64,000 bases of DNA from Pyxicephalus adspersus (Eukaryota; Chordata; Amphibia; Anura; Pyxicephalidae), in NCBI RefSeq assembly GCF_032062135.1, contig NC_092863.1, positions 14,597,502-14,661,501 on the forward strand. The letters are read 5' to 3'. Below are positions 1-13,600 of the stretch, piece by piece. The translations under genes were made by a program, and so were the position numbers. Position 1 is the first letter of the stretch. Every line of letters begins with the position of its first letter. The notes below the pieces were generated by a model. That model was not told where the DNA came from and did no database searches. It saw only the letters and a list, made by a program, of their open reading frames with translations.

Positions 1-1449
1 GACATGTATAGCAGTCATTTCCTATTCGCTGTTTATGTATCTGCCCTGATGGATCCATTAACGACGTCCGTTGTACACATGCCAGAACCTCGCCACAGAT
101 GAACATAACTGTTCATCTTGGGAAATAATCATCAGATATGTGTACATATGTAGCCGACAAGGGCCTGGGGGCAAGGGGAAGAATGCCTCTTACGTTGTTG
201 GCTATTTGGAGGAATATCACAGTTACAGATAGCCAAAAAGATTATTAGTGTCACTTAAACTGACCCTAAAGACACAAATTGCTCATTGGTCAAGGAGCCC
301 CTAGCTGGAGGAACCCTGGGATTCCACAGAACCCTGTTTAAAAAACACTGGTCTAGAGTTACCAACAAGGGCGAGTGACGCAAATAATTTATATCAATTT
401 AAATGTTTTAAATACCAAGTACAGCAAAATATTATAAAAATTTACAGTAATACAGAGATGCAACAGAAGAGAGCTTGTTCTTTTCCATGATAATAAGCAT
501 GGGTTTTGTTTAGTATTGCATTTGACAGAACTCCAAGACAGAAATTCTAGACATGCCGGCTCAGGAGCTCTATTCCTCAGACATAGGACATTGGGGTGAA
601 CATAGTGGCACAGGTGACCCCAATTAATACAGAATATACTTTCAATCTGCTTCTCTGTCTACTGCACCCAACCACCTCAAGACTCTGTGCTCATATAAGG
701 GTCAATGAGGTCTTATAACATCAGCTGGATCTTATTAGTTTCCGTAAAGAAGAAAAGAATGTACACTCTATGGCTAAATGCGGACATTCTTCCAAATATA
801 GCTGTGCCCCTGTGCAAACAAAAACATTTATATAAAGATATGGTTTAATGAGTTTGTCTTGGAGGAATTTGAATAGCCTGCAGCGACCTGGCCTTATCTC
901 CACTGAACACCTTTAGAAAAAATTGTATCTCACATTGTGAGTCAGGTCTTCTAAATACACATCAGTACCTGACCATACAAATAGTTACAAATTTCTAGAC
1001 ATTCCAAATTCTTGTAGGAAACTTTCCCAGGGATATGAGGCTGTAAGCGAGGCTAACTATAGTAAATGCCAGTGGTTTTAGAATGGGATGCCCAACAAGT
1101 CAATATAAGTGTGTTAGCCAGTTGTCCATAAATACAGTATTTGACCATGTAGTGTACTTGCCAATGTTTTCAAATAAAATCTCAGAACAAATGTATCTCC
1201 AGTCCATTTCAATATACACATACCTCACCCTGATCTGAATCAAACCACTAATTCACTAAATTTTTTCTCCTCCAACTCATTTTACATTTTAGAACCTCCG
1301 GAACTTCTGGAACTCTGGAACTTCTGGTGTTGTGTGGTGTATCATCCTAAAGGATTGTTTTACCACAGAACGAAACGTATAGTATATTCTACTTTACTAT
1401 TAGACTTTTTTTGTTTATTTTCGATACTAAAGAAAAAAAAAGTTGATAC
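1..1449. other. HDAC5 intron (leftmost), no exon seen
   Basis: I looked on the minus strand for the human LFSDAQPLQPLQV-type exon and did not find it, so the first catalytic-half exon is left of the window. Positions about 200-352 resemble a dispersed repeat with 'GGAACCC..CCACAGAACC' blocks, which recurs near 36,613-36,705. Confidence 0.6.
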
Positions 1450-1662
1450 CTTTTTGAATGTGCTGTCTGAGCCATTGGTCCGTCCCTCTTCACTGTCTTC
1501 ATCATCTTCCTCTGCTCCTTCTTCCTCTTCCTGCGTTTCCTCGCTTTCTGTACCTCCATCCAAAGTGAACACTGCACGACACCGTTCTCCGCTATCTTGC
1601 TCAGTTAGTTCTTCCTCTGTCTCTTCGGGGTGGGTAGGTGGCTGGCGTAATCCTTCTACAGT
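1450..1662 (-). CDS. HDAC5: HDAC5 exon: HPEETEEEL motif and acidic stretch (last exon in window)
   Basis: The acceptor is tcctatcag and the donor aaaaag|gtatca. It has 71 codons: [18 protein letters not shown], then [20 protein letters not shown], ending STFKK. The HPEETEEEL motif is the class IIa hallmark just before the catalytic half. The acidic stretch is shorter than in human. The next exon would lie left of position 1. Confidence 0.95.
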
Positions 1663-4600
1663 CTGATAGGAAGCAACCGGTATGTGTCACTGAGATGTAC
1701 ATCTAAAAGTTAGATAGGCCTACCAGAAACTAATACTTTCATTACTCTAGAATACTGTAACTAGTACAATCAACATATGTCACTACAACCGATACTATAA
1801 AAGAATATACATGTATAAGGGAATCAAATGCATTATAAATATTGTTAACAAAGTTGGTTATTTCACAGCCTTGCATTATTGCCCCAAATCTGAAAAAAAG
1901 AAATTATTATACAGGGTGGGCTACCTTGCTGAGCTGCTGTTGGTCTAGGTAGTGCTGGTGTTGTAGTACTAATTGCTGAAGTGCTTGAGGACTTTGCGGG
2001 AGCGGAGAGGACTGCGTACGGCTCAGAGGACGATGTCTTGGGCCTTTTGTGACTGACCGTAAGGAACTGGACACACGTTCTCCCCCTACCAGGGGTGATT
2101 GACCATGCAACGGAACTGAAACAGAGAAATTAGATAAAAATAAGGACTAGAAACAGATTAGAACCTGAGGTTAGATTAGAGGATAAAAGATCCTAAACAT
2201 GCTGCCCTTTAAACAATAATTGTAAAAATTTTTGCTTTTTCCAAATTACTCTTAAAAAAATTCAGAAAAAAACAGTGTGAGACAGCTTTATAAATAACCT
2301 ATTTTTCAACAAGGTTTATTTGGAAATTAAAAGTTGATATTTAAAAAATCAGTCCAGCCAAAATATTATTTTAGTAATCAAAAAGCCAAGTGGACTGAGT
2401 CAACCTCTTGCTTCCTAAACATTTTAAATATTTAAACAGCAAGATCTTGTTTTCACAAATTCTGTGTCTTTGACGTTCTGGCAGCCCCTGCTCATCTTTG
2501 TGTGTTCCATAAAATAGAACAGATAAACAAATATCTATTAGGGAGTGTGGGAACTCCTCATAATGATGACAGAGCATCAGGAGCTCACCAATAATGTCTC
2601 CAACTAGAACATGTAATGCAGTTTTTTGCCCTTAATCAAAATTCAAAAATCAGCTAGACTAACCTTAAAAACAAAGATTTTAGGTACACAGATAGTGCAT
2701 TATAGACAGTGAATACAGAAAAGGGTATATAAATGAGGAATATATACCTGTTATAAGGGCACTCTGCTGCCTGGCTTGCTCCAATAGGAGGACATGCTGC
2801 AGGAGAGACGGTGCACCTAAACTGATCTCCCCTCCATCTAGGGCAGGGAGGGTTGTGGTGCTGAGGAAAGGACCACCCGGTCTCAAGGTTTGCCGTTCAG
2901 CCCCCTCCTGGGGGGTAAACTGGCCCTAATAAAAACAATGTGAGAAATAAATGCAATGTTTACCGAGGGGGCATTTTACAGTAGACCTCTCCTGATAAGT
3001 CCTAGGGGACACTAGGGAGTATGATTAAGTATCACAATATTGTTTCAGCCACAAACTACCTCCTGCTTACCATGAACACAAAATGGTTGACTTTCCAGCA
3101 TCTCCAGGCCTCCTAGTTTACATGATCTCTGGCTACTAAGAGCACTGTTGGTGTTTACCCTTATTTAAAACTGTTGGTTTTTATTCAGACAACTGTAAGA
3201 TAACAGGCTCAGCAGACAGCAGGGCACAGCAACTGTGTGGCACTACTAAGCAGGAGGCAAAGCTCTGATCAAACATGACTGTCTCTTTGTAAAGACAAAG
3301 ACAAATAACCCTGCAAAGAGAATCTTCAGCTACAAAGAGTGCACCTGTTTGTTCAATGGGATGAGTACAGAGGGACATGTCATTGCAATAGTGAGGAGCA
3401 CAGATTTGTGCATTGGTACAGGGGCAGTGAGAACCAAGGTATGCTTCAAAGTAGAGGTGGGTGTTGGCGTAGTGGGTGGGTGCAGTGACTGGAGAGGGGA
3501 GGGGGATCAAGTTAGGTGCAGTGGATTGGAGTGCAGGTGTGGGCAGAGGAAAATAGGGTTAGTTCCAGAAAGGCTAAAAACCCTGTTTAAAATCACCTAA
3601 AGATTACACTATGATCAATTTGTTTTCAATGATGGTAAAGGTACTTACACTGAGGCTGCTGGCACTCCCTTGTAGGCAGATGTTGGGTAGTGACGGAGAT
3701 GTGTAAAGGCCCAAGGGCCCTCCTGTCCCCTCTAACGTGAGGACTCTTTGCTGAGGCAGAATCTGTAAGCACGAACACAATTATTCATTACCAAACATTA
3801 GGAACAAAGCTCAAAACAACCTTCTTAAAGATTGTGACTGTAGAATCACCTGACATGATGGATAAAATCAACTACCTTGAATCTGAGGGCTGAGGTTTGA
3901 TAGGAACAATATGATTGTTTGGACTGGCACTTAGCCCAGATGCAAACAGCGGGTTGGCTTATGGGGGGTGTATTTAAAATATCAAATAAATATTTGATGG
4001 CTGAGTGGGCGTCATTTTGGAGTATTGGGAGTTCCTAAGCAAGCTGCATTTGCTTGCAGGCCCTCCTATGTAAAGCTGAGCTGAGATGAAAGAAGAGTGC
4101 TGGGGTAGTCAGGCTGGAGAGAAAAGGGCTAGATCGGGAGTGTCAAACTCAAATATACAGTGGGCCAAAATTCAAAACTTAGACAAAGTCGCTGGCCAAA
4201 CTTGAAACTGAAAATGCACCGTTACTACAATTCCCTGCAACAAGCAAACAGTCCAATGCGGGGCTTAATGTTATGAGAGGCTGGAACTCCCTCTTTACTG
4301 AAATAGCACCGCTACTACAATTCCCTGCGTCTATAAAACAGTCCAATGCGGGGCCATGCATAGGCAGAGAGGCCGCTGGTCTAAAGACGCGAGTGATGCC
4401 ACTACTACAATTCCCGGCATTGCTTGCGTCTATAAGAGTCCAACGCCGGGCCACGCCTAGGCAGAGAGGCCGCTGGTCTAAAGACGCGAGTGATGCCACT
4501 ACTACAATTCCCAGGATTGCTTGCGTCTATAAGAGTCCAACGCCGGGCCACGCCTAGGCAGAGAGGCCGCTGGTCTATAGACGCGAGTGTTGCCGGGAAC

Positions 4601-7600
4601 TGTATTGGCGGCTGCAAATCATATTTAAGATTTCTTTGGGGACAAAAAAAAGGACTATGCAGGCCAGAATTGGCCCGCGGGCCAGAGTTTGACACTCCTG
4701 TGCTAGATAATGCTGGACATTCTTCAACAAGATGGGCTTTGTTGACCTTATGCAGCTTCTAATTCACATTTAGAGAAGCTTACTGAATGTAGTGTTAACA
4801 ATTGTACAGAATAGGAGCCTGTACAATTGTGCAAGACTGCAGTATGTATTTCAAGCTGAAGTTCAGCTGGAAATAAAAATAGACTATATACTCTGTACAG
4901 ATAAGAATAGAGGGAATAGTGATGGGCTACTTTGTCTGCTGTTGGTCTTTCACTGTCCAATCATAGACTGGGGGGTGGAGAGGTGACCAAGCAGTATTGC
5001 TTTACTGCAGTAGAGAAAAGCAAAGTCACAAACTTAGTGTGCTGTGTGGCAGGGCTATATATGTCTCAGGATGGAAAAAACAGGAACCTACATTGTTGTG
5101 GAGCTAAAATAGCTACCAAATGTTTTTCAACTAAACATTAAGTTGTTCCTGAAGTTCAGGTTTCAGATATACTACATTATTTTTTTATGTTGGCGTGAAT
5201 GTCGCGTTTAAAAGTTTTTATCTATTTCCAGTGCCCAATCTAAATTTGTAGGCACACATTGCTTATCTCTGATCATTCCTACCAAAACAGGGTGAAATGA
5301 GAAATTCCCAGTTACCAAATAATTAACAATTTTCCTAATCTTGCTAAAGAGGCGACCTCCATCTCTCCACTTACCTCACTGGCAATATTGGGCACACTCC
5401 CAGTCAATCCATTCTCACAGATGGCACTATTTGAGCTGTTTGGGGAGCTGGGTCCTGATCCCGGGGCGCTATTACATACTGAGGACACTGCAAGAGGAGT
5501 TATATCATATCAATAATGATAGTCCAGGTTTCTAAAGCTGGCTATATACATTACAGTTTGGTTGTACAATCTTTTAAAGATTTAGTTAAACCAGGGGTTG
5601 GCAACCTTTTCCATAATAGGTGTAAATTTACAAGCATTAGACAACTGGCTGAAAAGTAAACTGGTTGCAGACCCCTGACCTAAACCTTGGAGTGTGGCCT
5701 ATCTGTCCATTGAATTTTATATCCACTCATAAAATCCCTTTCATTACATCATTATTAGATGGCATGATATGGATTGTACAATCAAATTGTAATGCCTATT
5801 TAAGTTTAAATTAGCTGATGATAGGAAGTGATTAATAAAGAGGTGAAGGATTAATGGGGGAATGGAGAAAGTTGGAAGATCGCAGCTGTGCCAGACTGGG
5901 AGAAAGCAGAAAATCTTTGACTGTTTCACTATTTTATAATTTATAAAAAGAGCAGGCCACACATATTGTCACACACACACTAGCTTTTCTGCCAAAAGAG
6001 TTGAAAGATTGTTAGTCTGGGCCTGGATGAAAGGCAAAGTGACAAACCACTATTAGAAAGTAGCAATAGTAAAAACACCAACCCTGAATTTCAATGGCTC
6101 TCTTCTTGAATGCGCTGATGACCGTTCCATCTTTCCTGCGGAGAAGGGGACTGCTTCGTCGCTCAGCAACTTTTTGCTTTAACCGTGAGCGGACTTTTAG
6201 ATTGGGTTCAGAGGCTGGAAGAGAATAGTTCAGAATTCTAACAATAAAGAGCAAACAGGAACCTAAATATATTTTTCTGAATAAAAAACACAGTTACTTT
6301 ATATTGGGTAAGGGGTCCCTACCATGAATCTTAACATATGGTGCCCTACCTGGCTCCATATCCACCACTGTAACCACCAAGTCAACATTTGAACATGGCT
6401 CAGCATGCGTCATGCCTCAATGCGACACTTTTTAGATGCGTAAAGAACATTGCATTGTGGGATAAAGGAAAGTTGCACATGTATACCTAGAACCTGCAGA
6501 TTCTGTTATTTTGAAGGTGAACTTAGATTGTGGACAGACACACTTTGGGGACATTTTCTTATGAAGGAACATTCATGGACTTGCCATTGGTGAAGATGTC
6601 TGTCTGCCATGCTGTTAATACTTTTTTTTACATATAAACACATTTTGCTTTTGTGTTAACTTACCAGTTTTGCGCAGAGGAAAGTCATCTCGCCCATCGC
6701 AGTTTCCCAGTAGAGGCATCTTGTAAGAGGGAGGAGTAGCTGGGGATCCAGCTTGAGGAGGGGAGCTGTGGTCTAGTGAGGTATGGTGAGTTCCCCTAAT
6801 AAACGGAGACAAGGTAAGCAGAAGGAACAAAATGAAGGCAGTGAAATATCAACAAAAGAGAACCAATAGTGCAAACCAGCAGAACATATAAAAATAGAGG
6901 ATATTTTAGCCCTATAATGGTGCTAACAATTGTCTAAAATACAGCTAAAGAAACTTAACTGTCACTAACAAGTTACTGAGTGGTTTTAATGGCTGGTGTG
7001 ACCCAATTTAAAGTTAACCTGTAAGAATTTACACTTCTTAAGATCAGTAAATGAGCGTTACAAAAGCCCTTACTGACCTCTGTAGCTGAAGGCACTGTGG
7101 AGCAAGATCACAACAGAGCTGCAGCAGTAAAAGAACATCACAGGGGTGCAAAAGGCACCACAAAGAATCAATAGGGAGCTGGTTATCATGTAAACTAAAA
7201 AAATACATGGATTATACATAATTGTTATACTTGCAGACTGGAGCTAGGTTACGTCACCACCAAATAACCAGCAACCTACCAATATGTGGTGGAGCGGAGT
7301 CTCTGTGCTGACCTTTGGGAAGGTCTGTATTTGCATAAGGCAGACGCCTTGTGCTCCTGAGTGACCAGGGCATTCTATAGATGCATTTTGAGGACCCCAG
7401 GTTTCCAACCAGCACCAGAAGATAAAATCAGAGAGGTGAAAACTCACCAACATTTGGGGTGCTGTAGGATGGAATGGTTTGCAGTTCCTGGCACCTCTTT
7501 AGACTTGCTGAGCAGGAATTCCTGAAGCTTTAGCTTCACCTCTGTGCTGGCTATGGCACCTTGATGGGACATAAAATCACAGATAGAGACTTTAGGTTAA

Positions 7601-10600
7601 ACAACCGTTAGACAGATAACCTTAATGACCACCATTCAAACCAAGCCACCCCTCCATTTTAAAATATTTCTCTGCACTTTACATTGCTTACTCTCTTTGC
7701 TCTTCTCCTTGTTCCTGAGTATCAGGAGTTGTTGCTCCAGTCTCTGTTTCTCGGCCTCCTCTTGTCTTTGCCTCTCGCGTTTCCTTTGTTGCTCCAATTC
7801 CTGCTGCCTCTTGGCTGCCAAAATCTCTTGCTGCTGCTGGACGCAAGGAGACAGGTAAACTTTTAAGTCTAATAAAAATCTAATCAATCAATGTAAAAGT
7901 AATCTAAAGAAAGGAGGGAATGCAATCATTAAAATACAATTCAAGTCACAAATTTTGATTTAGAGTTTTGGATAGCGTAGAGGATGATTAAAACCCAAGT
8001 AAACTTTCATTTTAAATTATTTAATATTTTCCAGGCGCATCAGCACAAAAAGTTCCTATTCTTTAGAAAGCAGATAAGTAGAAAAAGTAGAAAAGCTTGC
8101 TGCAGTAAAGGATTCTTGTTCTGTGTGTGGGAGCAGTGGTCTCACTTCAGAGGTGCTATTCATCCCGTTAGAACTCTCCAATCAGCACAGAGCATAAGCC
8201 CTGCCAATTACTAAGCTGTAGGTCTGAATTAGTATGGGGAAAGAGTGTCAGACTTTTATAAAGAGGCCACTGCTTCTCTGCCTTCTTATAGCAAATCCTT
8301 CTCCATAGAATGCTAGCAGGGGACAGTCCCTTCTACTCCTAGGTGCAAGTTTATATGGTGTAACCACTTTTTTTTTTTTAAATACACTTTCTATTCTTAC
8401 AATGCCATGTTTATAGAGTGATCAGTGATTAGTGCTTTAGTCTTCGTACTTTCAGATTCAGAAATGCCATTTACTTGGATAGAGTAACTGAAAGCCATAT
8501 TTTTAAATGGTTCATTTATTTTAACTGCACCCGTGATTGCAGCACAAATAGGGATCAGGATATTTGAGACAAACACGGATCCCCATTGTGGACAGACAGT
8601 GTTTTCCACTGATAGCCACCCCATAAACAGTAGTGATCACCAATTCACTCTGTTGAATGGGTGAAACTGATGCACAAAAAAGATGGTACAAGCTGGCTAT
8701 GGTCAACCATGTACCTAAAAAGCATATTTTAGATAGTACAGCTTATACATGACACAAAAAACAAATATTTAAGATACATTTTGCCGGTTTTAGGATATTT
8801 TGCTGTGTACATTTCCTCTGTCTTGCACATACCCAGCATGGCCTCTTCTCATATTTTAGATTAGCCAAGAGCAGAGAAGATTAAGAAGATTAAAGCAAGA
8901 CTCTTTCATTGGAGCTGACTGTTGCAGGAAAATGAATAAGTAGTGACGATAAGGCAAAAAGGGTGCTGTTCTTGAAAGGGAAGGCAGAGGGTGCCATAAG
9001 AAAAGGGACACAGCAAGTAGACTACAGTGCACCCAGAGAACTGAGTGGGCACAGCGCCCAGAAGGAAGCTCTAAAAAGCTTTGGTAAGACATGTGAAGAC
9101 AGCAAGTCGGCACCTTCCAGACAGCTGGAAAAAGGGGAAGGAGGGCGGCTCAAATCCTTAAAGGGAAGTGATCGCTAACAACTAGCCTGGGTGAAAAACC
9201 TCAGCTAGATACTACAATTATCTGACTCAAGGCTACAAACCAGTTTTGGGTCAGCAAGATTTGTCAGCAGTGAACTAAATAAGAATATATTTTTTTTTTT
9301 TTTTTAGTAGTACAGAGTAAGTTAACTTACGGATTTACATTTGATAAATATTATATAGTGTAAGAGAAACGGTACTACTTTGCAAAGCAAAAAACTAAAT
9401 ACGTTTTGTACTCTGAGAAGTAAGGTCTACCCTAACATGTGATTGGCTGTCCCATTTTTGTCATTTATGTGTAAAAGGGAGGAGTTCCTGACTCGATAAC
9501 GTCCTTTTTTTTGCATTACATGATGTCATCGCTGGCAGCAGAGCTGATATGACATGAGCAAAAACAAATGTTCTAAGTTCTATGTCATATCATCCATCCT
9601 TCCCACTGCTCATCTTCTGCTGCATCTCTTTGTAGTTCTCTTCATTGGCTTCCATTTCACCTTAGACTCAAATTCAAGCTCCTGTGCTTTGCTTCCTGTG
9701 CTTCAAATCCCTCCACAGTTATTGTCCCACTTACCTTTCTGACCTGATAGAAAAATACTCCCCCAGCCGCTCTCTCCGCTCCTCCAATGACCTACTAATG
9801 ACTTCCTCACTCATAACCTCATCACACGCACGGCTCCAAGACTTTTCTAGAGCTACCCTGACTGTCTGGAATGGTGTTCCTTGTCCTATTCGTCTTGCTC
9901 CTACTTTCTGCTAATTTAAAAGAGCACTCAAAACCAATCTTGTCAAACTTGCCTACATGTCTACTTCTGTCTCCCCCCTGTTAATCCCCCACTACTTCCC
10001 ATATCCGCCCTCATATTGTGTGATATTTCCCCCATGTCCTAGATTGTAAACTCTTCTGGGCAGGGTCCTCCCCTCCTGTGTCACTGTCTGTATGTGTCTG
10101 TCCTTTGCATGCTCTATTTAATGTATAACGCTGTGTAATTGGTTGGCGCTATATATTATTCCTGTTTAATAATATTAATAATATTAATATTAATTCATAA
10201 CTTCCTATTTCTCTGCTGGGCTGTAGATTGGTCTCCCCAAAAGAAGTTTCACCCCTCCATATTGTAGGAAATTCTAATGGTCTAAGTTGTGTCTTGTGGC
10301 TTCAACAAGAAAGTGAAGATAGAAGGAAAGGGAAATTTGAATGTGAGTGAGGAGGAAAAGAAATGAAAGTGGAATGAAGAAGAGGGGGTAAAATAAAATG
10401 AAGAAAGAAAAGGGAGGGATAAGGAGCAAAGGAAGAGAATAAGGAATAGAAAGAAGATACAGAAGTAGCAAGGAATGTTAAGAAGAAAGGGCAAAAGACT
10501 GATTAAGGGACAAAGGAAAGGAGAATGAATAAAGGGAAAGGGAGAATTAGAAAGAAGAAGGAAGGAAAATACCAAAAACAAAAGGCAGAAGAATAGAATT

Positions 10601-13600
10601 AGGAAAGAAAAGGAGAGTTGGAACAAGGAAGGAGAATAACAAATATGAAAGGAAGAAGAATATAGTTAGGAAAGAAAAGGAGGTAAGTAGAAGGAAAGGA
10701 AGGAAAAGAATGGTTGAAAGGGTAGGAGAAAGAGAAGAAAGAGGTGAGGGAAAAAAAGAAGGAAGATGGAAAGGAGACAGAGAAGAAAACAATGAGAAAG
10801 AGAACGGAGTATGGAAGGAAAAAGAGGAAAGAATGGGAACAGGAAAAAGAAATATGGAGATGGGAAGCAGAAAGCCCATACAAAAACTCCTACAGTACCT
10901 GCCAACATGTGCCCAAAGCATAAACCTCAATACAAATTAGCCAAATTATGATATGATTATAGGTTATCATTGGTGAAAAGTACCTGTAAAAATGGTCATT
11001 ATATACAGGCAACTGTAATTATAGGCATATCTAATTTATTTCTGGAAAAGATGGGTGTGCCATGCTTCTTTATTGATCCATTAACGTGGCAGTTCATTAA
11101 CTAATATGGAAGTTGGGTAGGTGGGAGAGGACCAGACTTAATTTTCACAGGAAAAGCTAAGATTTGCATTAAGTGTAATTGCACTTTTGCTGTGTTTGAT
11201 ACACGAGCTACATTTCCTACCTTAAGGTGCTTCTGGAGCTGGACCTCATGTTGCCTTGTCAGGTTCTCATGTTGCTTCTGAAACTCGGCAAAAAGAAGTT
11301 GCTTCTGAAGTTGTTGCTGCTGTTTTAGAAGGACGAGTTGCTGCTGGAGCTGCTGCTCCCAGCTCACCGGGTCCATGGCCACTCCGGGACCACTAGCTGC
11401 CCGTGGCTCTTGCCTCAACTCCCCGGGACTTGGGGGGAGGCTGCTTGAAGAGGGCACTGCTGCTGAAAGGAGAGGAGTGACCTCCACTGTTTGAAAGAAA
11501 CAATACGCAGATGGTTAGAGACCAGGGTGACCTAAACACAATAAAGATCTACAACAAAATGCTGACCAGAGGAATGAAAATCCAATTAGATATACACCGA
11601 TAGATGCTAAATTAAATGCACACAATTTGCAAAGTCAGCATTTTACAAAGTACATACTGACATGCAGGGCTGTAACTATGTGTGAAATCCCATGACAAAA
11701 ACTTTAAAGGTCCCCTAACTTTCCAAAACAATCTTTTTGGTGGTATAGAATATTATTGGTTTTCACAAGAACTCTATGGAGGTTTGCAATTCATATATAT
11801 TCATATATACACCCATTCTACCTCAATTCATTTTCCCATTGCTACCCTATTAATTACTGTGTATACAGAGAGTTATGGGCCCCCTGTGTTTTTGATGGGA
11901 TCCATAGAAGTTGGATGGTCTGCTGTCACTATAGGTATCGTTTCGGACATGATGGCAGAGCCAAGAATTTCACTTTAAAATATGCTCTTTCACACCTTTA
12001 AAATATGCTCTTGTCTATAAGTTTTTCACCTCTGCTAACCAACTTTTACCCCTGTCCATCAGCTATTTAAAACTGAGTCTTAGAGCAAATCTATTAAAAA
12101 ATGTGCTACTGAGAGTGTTCTAGCAGAAGATCAGAATAGCTCTTAGCAGTAGGATCTCGATCAGTCAGGTAGCAGGAATATAAGTGTGGGAGACCCCTGC
12201 CAGTCAGCCATTACAGAAAAGGTGTCATGTCCATGCATTCCATCATATTTAGTCCTACTTTGAAAAGCTGGATAAACTGCTAATCATGACTTCCATTGCA
12301 AAGTCCTGACTTTACTTCCTCTGAACTTCTGTTGTTGTGTTAACCATAAAAATATTAATTAACACCCCCCTCTAATTACAATAGGAGGTGAGTAGACCTT
12401 TGACATAATGGTGGGCAGCACGGTGGCTCAGTGGTTAGTGCTCTGACCTTTGCAGTTCTAGGTCCCAGATTTGAATCTCAGCATGGACACTATCTGCATG
12501 GAGTTTGCAGGTTCTCCTTGTGTCTGTGTGGGTTTCCTCCCACATCCCACAAACATTCAGTTAGGTTAATTGGTTTCCCCCCAAAATAGACCTTGGACTG
12601 TAATAATGACATATGACTGAGGTAGGGACTATAGATTGTGAGCCCTTTGAGGGACAGCTAGTCATATGACTATGGACTTTGTACAGCACTGCGTAATATG
12701 ATGGTGCTATATAAATACTGTGTAATAATAATAATAATATTAAAATGGTAAAAAAAGGTCCAGGTAACCACATGACAATTTAATTATTATATCCAGATAT
12801 ACAATTTAAGCAGATAAAACTATATGCCAATCCTGATTTTTCTTCCAATTGAACTTGGCCCTGCCCTTCACCTCCTAAGATTCTCTGTGGTTATTGTGGA
12901 TACGTATCACATTTAAAGATCGATAACGTGGGCATCGGGGACAAGGGTGGGGGATGTTTGGATCAAGCACAGTAATATTAGTAAATGAAAAACTCAGGTT
13001 TTATTTTTGGACTGCCTGGGAAAGGCTATTTATTGTTGTGCTCCTATTAAAGAGATTTGCAGCAAGAGATATAACAGGAAGCAAATGTAAATGGAAGACT
13101 CCCACCTATGGCAGCTGTATTTGGAAGAAGTGTCCCCGGTACAGGGTGTCCCCTCTGTTCCACTGGCAACTGTAAATTGTTGAATTTTTCTTCTCTGTGG
13201 TAGTGGTTCCCAGATCAAATACCAAGGTAAGACCTTCTACCCCAATCTATTATTATTCATTAAAAAACTAAACTGATTAGGAGGAATTAATTTAAGCAGC
13301 ATGTTGCCATACTGGGAACAAATCCAGTCCCATGTCAGTAGGCACAATTATTCAATAGACAGAACATCTAATTCAAGGAACCAAACAACATGAGAAGCAA
13401 GGTGCAAGCAATCAATGAGACCAGTCCAGCCAATGGCCAAACCAGACCATAAGAGGAAAATTGGCAAAACAAGGATTGGATTCCTAAGTATTCTTCGACA
13501 TCTCCTCTGCAGTAAAATGAATGAAACTCATTCATTCCAACTGAGCCATTTAATGTCCCTAATTGAAGTCTATGAGTCAGCGATGACTGAATAAGAACAA

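Larger units (their letters stand above)
1663..7691. other. Short HDAC5 introns between the 3' exons in the window
   Basis: Introns are 1663-1924, 2116-2747, 2926-3648, 3763-5374, 5488-6082, 6215-6664, 6796-7447 and 7560-7691. Apart from the hAT element, the small hAT MITE and a dispersed repeat copy listed separately, I see no structure in them. Confidence 0.7.
7837..11220. other. HDAC5 intron with LINE 3' end and polypurine tract
   Basis: No exon is visible. It contains the L2-like fragment and polypurine tract listed separately. The rest is AT-rich unique-looking sequence. Confidence 0.7.

Noticed and set aside
1..1449. Search for the next HDAC5 exon
   Set aside because: No minus-strand segment matches the conserved sequence that follows the acidic stretch, so I do not report one.
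4179..4695. Overlapping ORFs on both strands around 100 residues
   Set aside because: They lie wholly in the non-autonomous hAT element and follow its internal repeats.
10282..10930. Several overlapping minus-strand ORFs of 80-127 residues
   Set aside because: They are complements of the polypurine tract and translate to low-complexity Phe/Leu/Ser strings.
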